From CAMDWQ01 sp964543965 (GTDB lineage Bacteria > Omnitrophota > Gorgyraeia > 2-02-FULL-51-18), in assembly GCA_964543965.1 (NCBI GenBank), contig CAZJAX010000040.1:1-15242 (forward strand): 15,242 nucleotides of DNA, written 5' to 3'. Of the stretch, positions 5,357-11,790 are shown in pieces. The first letter of the stretch is position 1. Every line of letters begins with the position of its first letter. The notes under the pieces are model-generated. The model searched no databases and was not told the DNA's origin. It worked only from the letters and a program-made list of their open reading frames with translations. Made by a program: the position numbers and the translations under genes.

Positions 5357-6663
5357 TGCCCGCTCATTTTCATTCCCTCCCAAAGGCCGTCGTTCATATC
5401 GATTGTGATGCATTTTTCGCCAGCGTCGAGCAGTCGCTGGATCCCAAGCTCAAAGGCAAGCCGGTCATCGTCGGCAAGGACCGCGGTATCGCGGCCGCTT
5501 TCAGCTACGAAGCCAAGAGGCGGGGCGTCGAACGCGGCATGCCGCTTCATGAGATCAAAAAGCTTTGCCCGGACGCGGTATTCCTGCCTTGCGATTACGA
5601 AACGTACAGTCTGGTGTCGCGCCGCTTTTTCGGCATCCTCAAACGTTTCACCCCGGACGTGGAAGAATACTCGATCGATGAAGCTTTTGCGGAGCTGACG
5701 GGTCTGCGGAGGCTGTATCACGGTTCCTACGAATCGATCGCGCTCGAGATGAAGCAGACGGTAGAACGCGAGCTGGGTATCACGGTTTCCGTCGGATTAA
5801 GCTTGACCAAGACGCTGGCGAAGATCTGCTCCCGCGAAAACAAGCCCTCGGGCTTTACTTGCATGCGAGGCTACGAACTGCGCGAATACTTGAGGACGGT
5901 GCCTGTCTCGCGCGTGTGCGGATTCGGACCCGCCAGCACCGCACTTTTGGCCAAACACGGCGTGCAGACCGCCGGCGATTACGCCGAAAAGCCCGAAGCT
6001 TTTGCCAAAAAGTTTCTGGGAAAAATCGGTACCGAGCTCTGGCATGAGCTCAACGGGACCTCCGCCTATTCGGTGCTCCGGGAGAAAAAGCAGGACGACC
6101 AGGCATCGCTCTCAAAGACCAAGACGTTTACGCCCCCGTCGGACAGCCGTGATTTCGTGCGCGCGCAGCTGGTGCGAAATATGGAATCGGCATTCATCAA
6201 GCTCAGACGCCACCATCTGCGCACGAAGGGCATCAGCGTATTTCTGAAGGACAGTGACCACCGGTCGAAAGGGTTGTATGCGGAGCTCACGCGACTGACG
6301 GATTCGCCGCTGTCGGGAGTGAAGATCGTTTCGGAGCTCTTCGAGCGCTTGTTCGATCCCCGCATCAAATACCGCGCGACAGGCGTATGCTTTCATGACC
6401 TTCACGGCGGCGGGGAAGTGCAGAACGACCTCTTCGATGACCCGGCCAAGATCGCGGGTTTACGCGAGATTACCAAAGTGATCGACGAGGCCGGCGCCGT
6501 CTACGGCAAGCATGCACTGCATCTAGCCTCAAGCGACGTCCTCAAAGGCTTCCGCCAGCATCTGGGAGGCCGCGGCGACTTTTCTTCCCGCAAAAGCGAT
6601 CCATTGAAGGGAGAAAATTTCCGCCAGCATATCCATTTGCCTTTGTGGAGAGTGGCCGTGTAG
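5356..6663 (+). CDS. dinB: Y-family translesion DNA polymerase (DinB/Pol IV-like)
   Basis: The product has 435 residues. ATG at 5356 shares its A with the lexA TAA; AAGGAGGT (5341-5348), 7 nt upstream and inside the lexA coding region, is a near-perfect ribosome site, so the two are translationally coupled. Catalytic residues are Asp16 and Asp18 in VHIDCDAFFASVEQ, with Phe21 as steric gate, and Asp108/Glu109 in YSIDEAF. The fingers include AAAFSYEAKRRGV; TVSVGLSLTKTLAKICSREN leads to a helix-hairpin-helix thumb (VCGFGPASTALLAKHG), followed by the little-finger domain. QNDLF at 356-360 fits the beta-clamp-binding motif. It copies damaged templates under SOS control. The last ~40 residues (Gly/Arg/Ser/His-rich, ending LPLWRVAV) do not resemble the usual tail. 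With UmuD-like features in LexA, a UmuC-like role is an alternative, but the sequence reads as DinB. Confidence 0.92.
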   Translation: MPAHFHSLPKAVVHIDCDAFFASVEQSLDPKLKGKPVIVGKDRGIAAAFSYEAKRRGVERGMPLHEIKKLCPDAVFLPCDYETYSLVSRRFFGILKRFTPDVEEYSIDEAFAELTGLRRLYHGSYESIALEMKQTVERELGITVSVGLSLTKTLAKICSRENKPSGFTCMRGYELREYLRTVPVSRVCGFGPASTALLAKHGVQTAGDYAEKPEAFAKKFLGKIGTELWHELNGTSAYSVLREKKQDDQASLSKTKTFTPPSDSRDFVRAQLVRNMESAFIKLRRHHLRTKGISVFLKDSDHRSKGLYAELTRLTDSPLSGVKIVSELFERLFDPRIKYRATGVCFHDLHGGGEVQNDLFDDPAKIAGLREITKVIDEAGAVYGKHALHLASSDVLKGFRQHLGGRGDFSSRKSDPLKGENFRQHIHLPLWRVAV

Positions 6664-6673
6664 CCTTTTTCGA

Positions 6674-6702
6674 TTGCCATTCGCGGGCTCAAGAGCTATT
6701 CT
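6674..6702 (+). promoter_or_regulatory. Possible promoter of the glycan operon
   Basis: TTGCCA (6674-6679), 17 nt, TATTCT (6697-6702) lie in the 80-bp gap between the polymerase gene and the methyltransferase-glycosyltransferase gene. Spacing is ideal and the hexamers are moderate matches. No terminator is seen after the polymerase gene, so read-through from the SOS operon is also possible. Confidence 0.4.
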
Positions 6703-6743
6703 GACGCATAAGGCCTTCGCGAAAGGCGGCCGGAAAGGACTTT

Positions 6744-8171
6744 TTGGACTCACGACTTGAAAAATCCCTGAAGGACACCCAGACTGCGTTCGATGCGATC
6801 GCGGTACGGCGCAGGCCCTGGAAGAATCTAAACCGGTATTACTATAAAAAGATCACTGACTACTACCGCTTCTTGATACCGCCGGGAAGCCGGGTCTTGG
6901 AGATCGGTTCCGGTGACGGCGACCTTTTGGCTGAGCTTAAACCTTCGCGCGGACTGGGTCTCGACGCCTCGAGCCGCTTCGTGCGGCTAGCGCATAAGAA
7001 GCACCCCGAGCTTGAATTCGTCCAAGGGTTCGGCGAATCTTTTAAGAGCGGCGAGAAGTTCGACTACGTGATCCTCTCAGGCCTCGTCGGGCACTTGTAT
7101 GATGTGCAGGCTGTTCTGGAAAATCTGCATCAGTTTTGTACCCCCTCCACTCGCATCATCATCGATTATTACAATTATCTCTGGGAGCCTGTGCTGTCGC
7201 TAGCCAGCCGTGTCCGGCTGCGCATGAAACAAAAGATCCAAAACTGGCTGTCGCTTGACGATCTGCAGAATCTTCTGCAGATATCCGGCTTTCAGACGAT
7301 CGGCCGGGCGCGAAAATTGATCTTTCCTGTCTATGTCCCGCTGATCTCGGAATTGGTGAATCGCCTATTCTCCAATATCCCTTTTCTAAGGAAATTTTGT
7401 CTTGTTCATTTCATCATCGCTTCTCAGATATCAAAGGAGCCGGCTCCTTATCCCAAGGCGTCCATTATCGTCGCCTGCAAGGACGAAAAGGGCAACATCG
7501 AGGAGCTGATGCGGAGAATTCCCCATTTTCCCGGGGGCATGGAAGTCGTCTGCGTGGATGGACGTTCGAAGGACGGCACCAAGGAAGAGCTCGAGCGAGT
7601 AAGGCATTTATTTCCTGAGAAAAACATCCGCATTTTCGACCAGACCGGCGCGACGGGGAAGGGCCATGCGGTCCGCATCGCATTCGAGAAGGCAGAAGGC
7701 GACGTATTTATCATCCTGGACGCCGATATTTCAGTCGCGCCCGAGGACACGATGAAGTTTTACGATCTTCTCGTTTCCCGCCGCGGCGAGTTTATCAACG
7801 GCACGCGTCTTGTCTACCCTATGGAAAAGCAGGCGATGCGGTTTCTCAACATTTTAGGCAACAAATTCTTCAGCATGGCGTTCACGTTCCTGTTGGGGCA
7901 AAAGATCAAGGACACGCTTTGCGGCACCAAAGCTCTTTGGCGTAGGGATTATGAGGTGATTGCGAAGAACCGTTCATATTTCGGAGACTTCGATCCTTTC
8001 GGCGATTTCGATCTGCTGTTCGGTGCGGCAAAGCTCAACCTGAAGATCGTCGAGGTGCCGGTGCGTTATTATGAGCGTCATTACGGGACGACCAAGATAC
8101 ACCGCTTCCGCCACGGGCTGCTGCTTCTAGGTATGTGCATGATCGCAGCGAAACGCATCAAATTTATCTAG
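6744..8171 (+). CDS. SAM-dependent methyltransferase fused to family 2 glycosyltransferase
   Basis: The start is TTG at 6744, with GGAAAGGA at 6732-6739 just upstream; the product has 475 residues. Residues about 30-200 are a class I methyltransferase: SAM-binding VLEIGSGDGD at 51-60 and the acidic Asp74 in GLDAS. The order then changes at Lys-Ala-Ser (about 238-240) to a GT-A fold of the dolichyl/undecaprenyl-phosphate hexose synthase type: ASIIVACKDEKGN, VVCVDGRSKDGT, GATGKGHAVR, the metal-binding DAD at 326-328, and DFDPFGDFDLLFGA. The C-terminus (455-475) is hydrophobic and probably lies on the inner membrane. The enzyme would transfer a sugar from a nucleotide donor to a lipid or glycan and methylate a sugar or related acceptor. 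It is followed at 6 nt by the acyltransferase gene, so it belongs to a surface-polysaccharide operon. Acceptors are unknown. Confidence 0.87.
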   Translation: MDSRLEKSLKDTQTAFDAIAVRRRPWKNLNRYYYKKITDYYRFLIPPGSRVLEIGSGDGDLLAELKPSRGLGLDASSRFVRLAHKKHPELEFVQGFGESFKSGEKFDYVILSGLVGHLYDVQAVLENLHQFCTPSTRIIIDYYNYLWEPVLSLASRVRLRMKQKIQNWLSLDDLQNLLQISGFQTIGRARKLIFPVYVPLISELVNRLFSNIPFLRKFCLVHFIIASQISKEPAPYPKASIIVACKDEKGNIEELMRRIPHFPGGMEVVCVDGRSKDGTKEELERVRHLFPEKNIRIFDQTGATGKGHAVRIAFEKAEGDVFIILDADISVAPEDTMKFYDLLVSRRGEFINGTRLVYPMEKQAMRFLNILGNKFFSMAFTFLLGQKIKDTLCGTKALWRRDYEVIAKNRSYFGDFDPFGDFDLLFGAAKLNLKIVEVPVRYYERHYGTTKIHRFRHGLLLLGMCMIAAKRIKFI

Positions 8172-8177
8172 GAATAT

Positions 8178-8759
8178 ATGAAAATGAAAAAAAGCGCCTA
8201 CTTTCATCCGAAAGCGCTCGTCGATTCAAAGAAGGACGTGGGTCCCGGTTCCTGTGTTTGGGCGTTCGCCCATATCATGAAGGGCGCGCGCGTGGGCCGC
8301 GACTCGAGTCTTGGCGACCATTGTTTCGTCGAGAAAGGAGCCGTGATCGGGGACCGCGTCACGATCAAGAACGGTATCTCTGTCTGGAACGGAGTGACCA
8401 TCGAGGACGACGCGTTCATCGGGCCCAATGCGGTATTCACCAATGATCTTTGGCCGATGAGCCGTAATCCCGGCTTTACGCTCACACCGACCCGCATCCG
8501 GAAGGGCGCTTCACTCGGTGCCAACGTCACGGTTGTGTGCGGAAACACGGTGGGAGAGTATGCGCTTGTCGGCGCCGGCGCTCTCGTGACCCGCAATATT
8601 CCGCCGTATGCGCTTGCATACGGGCATCCGGCGCGGGTGCGCGGCTGGGTCTGCCGCTGCCGCAAACCTCTGAAATTTTCCAAGTCGAAGGCTTCCTGCG
8701 CCTGCGGCGTTCTTTACCGCAGATCTAAGAACTCCGTCTCGCCTGTTCAAGGCCGATGA
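8178..8759 (+). CDS. Left-handed beta-helix sugar N-acyltransferase (WbpD/QdtC/FdtC-like)
   Basis: The product has 193 residues. ATG at 8178 closely follows TAGGAA; ATG 8184 is an alternative. Hexapeptide-repeat units run from about residue 10 to 150 (VGPGSCVWAFAHIMKGARVG, SLGDHCFVEKGAVIGD, NGISVWNGVTIEDDAFIGP, GASLGANVTVVCGNTVGEYALVGAGALV), closing with PPYALAYGHPARVRGWV. IEDDAFIGPNAVFTND and RKGASLGANVTVVCG are the signature of the enzymes that acetylate 3-amino groups on nucleotide sugars. The C-terminal tail has Cys159-x-Cys161 and Cys174-x-Cys176, a likely small metal site. It overlaps the aminotransferase gene by 4 nt (ATGA). The pair fits amination followed by N-acylation of a nucleotide-linked sugar. 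Whether the donor is dTDP- or UDP-linked is not decidable here. Confidence 0.88.
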   Translation: MKMKKSAYFHPKALVDSKKDVGPGSCVWAFAHIMKGARVGRDSSLGDHCFVEKGAVIGDRVTIKNGISVWNGVTIEDDAFIGPNAVFTNDLWPMSRNPGFTLTPTRIRKGASLGANVTVVCGNTVGEYALVGAGALVTRNIPPYALAYGHPARVRGWVCRCRKPLKFSKSKASCACGVLYRRSKNSVSPVQGR

Positions 8760-9865
8760 TGATCGTCCCTTTTTTTGATCTAAAAAAGCAGAACCGCCTT
8801 TTGAAGCGCGAGCTTGATGCGGTTTTCCTCAAAGGCCTTCTAAACGCTGATTTTATTCTTGGCGCTGAACTCGAGAAATTTGAGAAAAATTTCGCCCGCT
8901 ACGTCGGTTCCCAATATGCGGCGGGGGTCAACTCCGGCCTTGATGCTCTGAGTCTGGCGCTGCGCGTACTCGATATCGGACCGGGTGACGAGGTGATACT
9001 GCCGGCCAACTCTTTCATCGCGACAGCGCTGGCGGTCACGTCGGTCGGCGCGCGCCCGGTCTTCGCTGACGTTGACCCGGAGCATCTTTTGATCGATCTG
9101 GATTCCGTCAAGAAGGCGCTTACGCGAAGAACCCGCGCGGTGATCCCGGTGCACCTCTACGGCCAGCCGGTAGACATGAAGCCGCTTTCGGCGCTTTGCC
9201 GGCGTAAAGGGTTATACGTGGTCGAAGACGCCTGCCAAGCCCATGGGGCAGCCGCCGGAGCCAAGCGCTGCGGGAGCCTGGGAGACCTGGGATGCTTCAG
9301 TTTTTATCCGGGAAAAAATCTTGGTGCTTTGGGAGACGGGGGGCTAGTCACCACGGATGACAAAGTCCTCTACCATAAGCTCCTCTTATACCGCAACTAC
9401 GGCTCTATCGTAAAATATGAGCATCTGGTCGCCGGGATGAACACGCGCCTCGATGCCCTGCAAGCTTCCTTTTTGAACGTTAAACTCCGCTATCTTGACG
9501 GTTGGAACCGCAAAAGAAGCGTATTGGCGGCACGCTACTGTGCAGGCTTAAAAAATTTGAGAGACCTTACTCTTATCCCCGAGCGCCGGGGGTTTACCCA
9601 TGCGCACCATCTGTATGTGATCCGCACGGATCGCCGCGATGCGCTCCGGGATCATTTAGCCAAGAACGGTATCGGGACCAATATCCATTACCCTGTGCCG
9701 ATACACCGGCAGGCCGCTTACCGGAACCTCCTGCCGAAAGCTCCGCTGATGCCGGTCACCGATAGAGAGTCGCGCCGCCTTATCTCGCTCCCCATGTACC
9801 CTGAAATGCGGCTGCGCGAGGTTGACCGGGTCTGTTCCGTGATACGAAATTTTTTCTGCTCTTAA
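8756..9865 (+). CDS. PLP-dependent sugar aminotransferase (DegT/DnrJ/EryC1/StrS family)
   Basis: The product has 369 residues. ATG at 8756 overlaps the acyltransferase stop as ATGA; a second ATG follows at once. Marks of the family are VPFFDLKKQN at the start, NSGLDALSLALRVLDIGPGD, VILPANSFIATALA, PVHLYGQPVDM, VVEDACQAHGA (Asp binds the PLP pyridine nitrogen), the Schiff-base Lys187 in SFYPGKNLGALGDGG, and GMNTRLDALQASFL. The NSGLDAL and YPGKNLGALGDGG wording is nearest to the QdtB/FdtB-type enzymes that aminate a 3-keto sugar nucleotide, and the WbpE type is a second choice. It would use glutamate as amino donor in the cytoplasm and hand its product to the adjacent acyltransferase. The ketoisomerase or oxidase needed to make the keto sugar is not in the window. 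It is the last gene of the glycan operon. Confidence 0.92.
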   Translation: MMIVPFFDLKKQNRLLKRELDAVFLKGLLNADFILGAELEKFEKNFARYVGSQYAAGVNSGLDALSLALRVLDIGPGDEVILPANSFIATALAVTSVGARPVFADVDPEHLLIDLDSVKKALTRRTRAVIPVHLYGQPVDMKPLSALCRRKGLYVVEDACQAHGAAAGAKRCGSLGDLGCFSFYPGKNLGALGDGGLVTTDDKVLYHKLLLYRNYGSIVKYEHLVAGMNTRLDALQASFLNVKLRYLDGWNRKRSVLAARYCAGLKNLRDLTLIPERRGFTHAHHLYVIRTDRRDALRDHLAKNGIGTNIHYPVPIHRQAAYRNLLPKAPLMPVTDRESRRLISLPMYPEMRLREVDRVCSVIRNFFCS

Positions 9866-9908
9866 CAAGGCCTCGCCCTCCGCGCGATCCAGATCCGCCT
9901 GTTTTATC

Positions 9909-9944
9909 ATCAAATCATATAATTGTTGACAATGTTATCAAATC
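9909..9944. repeat. Direct repeat ATCAAATC flanking the -35 of the secretin operon promoter
   Basis: The eight bases ATCAAATC occur at 9909-9916 and again at 9937-9944, 28 bp apart start to start, on either side of the TTGACA hexamer. In AT-rich DNA an 8-bp repeat could arise by chance, but the position makes a regulator site possible. Confidence 0.35.
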
Positions 9945-9953
9945 TGATAAGAT
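9926..9953 (+). promoter_or_regulatory. Promoter of the MerR-ATPase-secretin operon
   Basis: A perfect TTGACA (9926-9931), a 16-nt spacer and TAAGAT (9948-9953) preceded by TGA (extended -10) make a strong promoter. Transcription would start near 9960, giving a leader of about 68 nt. The inverted arms TTATCA (9935-9940) and TGATAA (9945-9950) sit in the spacer and reach into the -10 hexamer; the downstream regulator gene is a candidate to bind there. The 16-nt spacer is unlike the 19-20 nt of classical MerR-activated promoters. Confidence 0.7.
9935..9950. repeat. Inverted repeat TTATCA-N4-TGATAA in the promoter spacer
   Basis: Two 6-bp arms separated by AATC overlap the spacer and the first three bases of the -10. 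It is a candidate operator, with autoregulation by the MerR-like protein encoded 78 bp downstream the simplest reading. Confidence 0.4.
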
Positions 9954-9975
9954 TTTAAGACATTTAATAATCAAA

Positions 9976-9992
9976 GTACTTACTTGAAGTAC
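9976..9992 (+). repeat. Small hairpin in the leader of the secretin operon
   Basis: GTACTT (9976-9981) and AAGTAC (9987-9992) pair around ACTTG in the predicted 5' leader, 36 nt before the MerR-like start. A 6-bp AU-rich stem is weak; it could be an RNA stem or a second protein site. Confidence 0.25.
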
Positions 9993-10027
9993 AGCGATTC
10001 TTGTAGATAGCGAAAGGATTCATCCGA

Positions 10028-10267
10028 ATGGCTGAAAATAATCTGGTCACGGCAAAGGACATTTCAAAGAAATATAAAATGCCTTATCCGACGGTCAATC
10101 ATTACACCGATCTCGGCTTTCTTCCCATCGTGAAGAAGACGGGAAATAAGCGAATGTATAACAACAAGCAGGTAAGGGACCGCCTCCAGCTGATATCGAA
10201 GATGATCAATGAGGGTTATCCCTTGCGCTTGATCCGAAAGAAAATCATCGCTAAAGAAGGGCGCTGA
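10028..10267 (+). CDS. MerR-like helix-turn-helix protein, DNA-binding domain only
   Basis: The product has 79 residues. ATG at 10028 with AAAGGA (10013-10018) 9 nt upstream. The sequence LVTAKDISKKYKMPYPTVNHYTDLGFLPIVKKTGNKRMYNN (residues 6-46, cut here by family motif) is the MerR winged-helix pattern: helix-turn-helix, a conserved Tyr-Thr-Asp-Leu-Gly-Phe-Leu stretch, the wing with Lys-Arg-Met-Tyr, then RLQLISKMINEGYPLRLIRKKI. The long dimerization helix and effector domain of full MerR proteins are missing, so it probably acts with a partner or responds to no ligand of its own. It lies first in the operon, 2 nt before the ATPase gene, so it is likely a dedicated regulator of the secretin module. 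The helix-turn-helix assignment is firm; target and signal are inference. Confidence 0.85.
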   Translation: MAENNLVTAKDISKKYKMPYPTVNHYTDLGFLPIVKKTGNKRMYNNKQVRDRLQLISKMINEGYPLRLIRKKIIAKEGR

Positions 10268-10269
10268 CC

Positions 10270-11139
10270 ATGAGCTACTACCGGATACTCGGGTTTGAAA
10301 AGGAACCGTTTTCGACCAGCCCTGACCCGGAGTTTTTTTACAGCTCTCCGGAGCATGACCGCGCCCTGACCAACGTGTTGATCGAGCTGCGGTTGAAGCG
10401 GGGTTTAAGCATCGTTCTCGGCGATGTCGGCACCGGCAAGACCACGCTTTCACGCAAATTGATCCAGGATCTGAAGAGCCGGGACGGCTATATCTTTCAC
10501 ATCATGCTGGATCCGTCATTCGAGGACAAAGCGACGTTTTTGCAGTCGCTGGCGCGCAATTTCGGCCTGCTGTCCGAAAATAGCCCTCCGCCCTCGCTGA
10601 CGCAGCTGCGTGAGATGCTGGAGCGATTCCTTTTCCAGAAGGGCGTCGTCGAGAATAAGACGGTGATCCTCATCATCGACGAAGCGCAAAAACTCGATCC
10701 CTCATCCCTCGAAACTCTAAGACTTTTTCTCAACTATGAGACCAATCAGTTCAAACTTCTTCAGCTGGTGCTTCTGGGACAGACGGAGCTTCTCGGGACG
10801 ATCAAAGCCATCCCCAATTTTTTTGACCGCATCAGCTCAAAGACGACGCTCAATCCTCTGAGTTTCGAGGAGACCAAGGAACTGATAAATTTCCGCATCC
10901 ACCAGGCGGGCTACCGGTCGAAGATGGATCTTTTTCTCGAGGAGGCTCTGAGAGCCATTTACGAGCACACGAACGGCTATCCGAGGCAGGTCACGATGCT
11001 GTGCCACAAGGCGCTGAAAGAGATGTTGATGAAGAAAAGACTGGTCGTGGACCGGCAGATCATAGACGATTTGGTTGAGGTCGAGGTTCAATCCGGATGG
11101 CAGAGGACCGACAGGTTACTCCAGAAAAACAGCTTCTAA
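10270..11139 (+). CDS. ExeA/GspA-like AAA ATPase
   Basis: The product has 289 residues. ATG at 10270 lies 2 nt after the MerR-like stop. The start YYRILGFEKEPFSTSPDPEF is the hallmark of the ExeA/GspA ATPase group. Walker A is GDVGTGKTT at 51-59 and Walker B VILIIDEAQ at 132-140, followed by LETLRLFLNYETNQFKLLQL and LLGQTELL (sensor region), then a C-terminal helical lid with NGYPRQVTMLCHKAL. In Aeromonas, ExeA with ExeB helps the secretin ExeD to assemble across peptidoglycan. This protein stops after the ATPase part and has no transmembrane helix or peptidoglycan-binding domain, so it would act in the cytoplasm and need a membrane partner. The GspC-like product of the next gene, whose start overlaps by 43 nt, is the obvious candidate. 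Confidence 0.92.
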   Translation: MSYYRILGFEKEPFSTSPDPEFFYSSPEHDRALTNVLIELRLKRGLSIVLGDVGTGKTTLSRKLIQDLKSRDGYIFHIMLDPSFEDKATFLQSLARNFGLLSENSPPPSLTQLREMLERFLFQKGVVENKTVILIIDEAQKLDPSSLETLRLFLNYETNQFKLLQLVLLGQTELLGTIKAIPNFFDRISSKTTLNPLSFEETKELINFRIHQAGYRSKMDLFLEEALRAIYEHTNGYPRQVTMLCHKALKEMLMKKRLVVDRQIIDDLVEVEVQSGWQRTDRLLQKNSF

Positions 11140-11789
11140 AACTGATCGAAGACCCCGGCACCGCTGTCAAGGGGCCGGCAGTTCAGAAGGAAAGGATCAA
11201 GAGGACGGGGAGAAGTCTCCTGTCTCCGGCGGTATTGCGCGGGGCGCTGTCGGGCTGGCTGTCTTTTTTCAGACGGACGGGCCAGAAGCGGGCCTACCGC
11301 GGGAAGTTCGCGCTCAGTTTTAAGGCCGTCAACCGGCTTTTGGCGCTCGCGTCCTTCTTGCTGATCATCTATCTTGCGGCGGATACGTTCGCCCAGGCGA
11401 TCAGCCTGATGCATCCGCCGAATTTCGTGATGCAGAAAAAGGATAAGCCGCTGCCTCCTCCGGGTGAAGAGCCCGCGTTGAGAGAAGAGGCTGCTTATCT
11501 GGAAAAAGCATCGGCAAGAAATCTTTTTAAGGAATACAGGCCGGCACAAAAGAAGGCCGAAAGAGCGGTCTCGACCGCCGCTGCGGGGCCGTCGTCGGCC
11601 ATGCAAGGGCTGACGCTGGTAGGGATCTCCTGGTCGTCAAATCCCGACGCGATCGTCGAGGACAAGGAGAATCAAAAGACCTATTTTTTAAAACGGGGTA
11701 CGACGTTCGGAGATGGAATGAAAGTTGCATCTATCTTCAAGGATCGTGTGGTCGTAAGCTATAACGATGAGGAGTTTGAGATCAAATAA
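11097..11789 (+). CDS. GspC/PilP-like inner-membrane protein of a secretin system
   Basis: The product has 230 residues. ATG at 11097 lies 43 nt inside the ATPase gene, with GAGG 10 nt upstream. A basic cytoplasmic N-terminus of about 80 residues is followed by one membrane helix (81-101, LLALASFLLIIYLAADTFAQ), a Pro/Glu-rich linker, the RNLF motif at 141-144, an Ala-rich linker and a C-terminal domain from about 172 (LTLVGISWSSNPDAIVED...FLKRGTTFGD...IFKDRVVVSYNDEEFEI). RNLF plus the small beta domain with LVGI is the arrangement of GspC homology-region proteins, which link the inner-membrane platform to the periplasmic domains of the secretin. The secretin gene follows directly. The N-terminal extension of 80 residues is longer than in usual GspC and might contact the ATPase. 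No PDZ domain is present, which is closer to PilP. Confidence 0.8.
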   Translation: MAEDRQVTPEKQLLKLIEDPGTAVKGPAVQKERIKRTGRSLLSPAVLRGALSGWLSFFRRTGQKRAYRGKFALSFKAVNRLLALASFLLIIYLAADTFAQAISLMHPPNFVMQKKDKPLPPPGEEPALREEAAYLEKASARNLFKEYRPAQKKAERAVSTAAAGPSSAMQGLTLVGISWSSNPDAIVEDKENQKTYFLKRGTTFGDGMKVASIFKDRVVVSYNDEEFEIK

Positions 11790-11790
11790 A

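Noticed and set aside
9866..9905. Terminator after the aminotransferase gene
   Set aside because: Only a 4-bp AGGC/GCCT pairing over a long loop before a short T run can be drawn, too weak to call.
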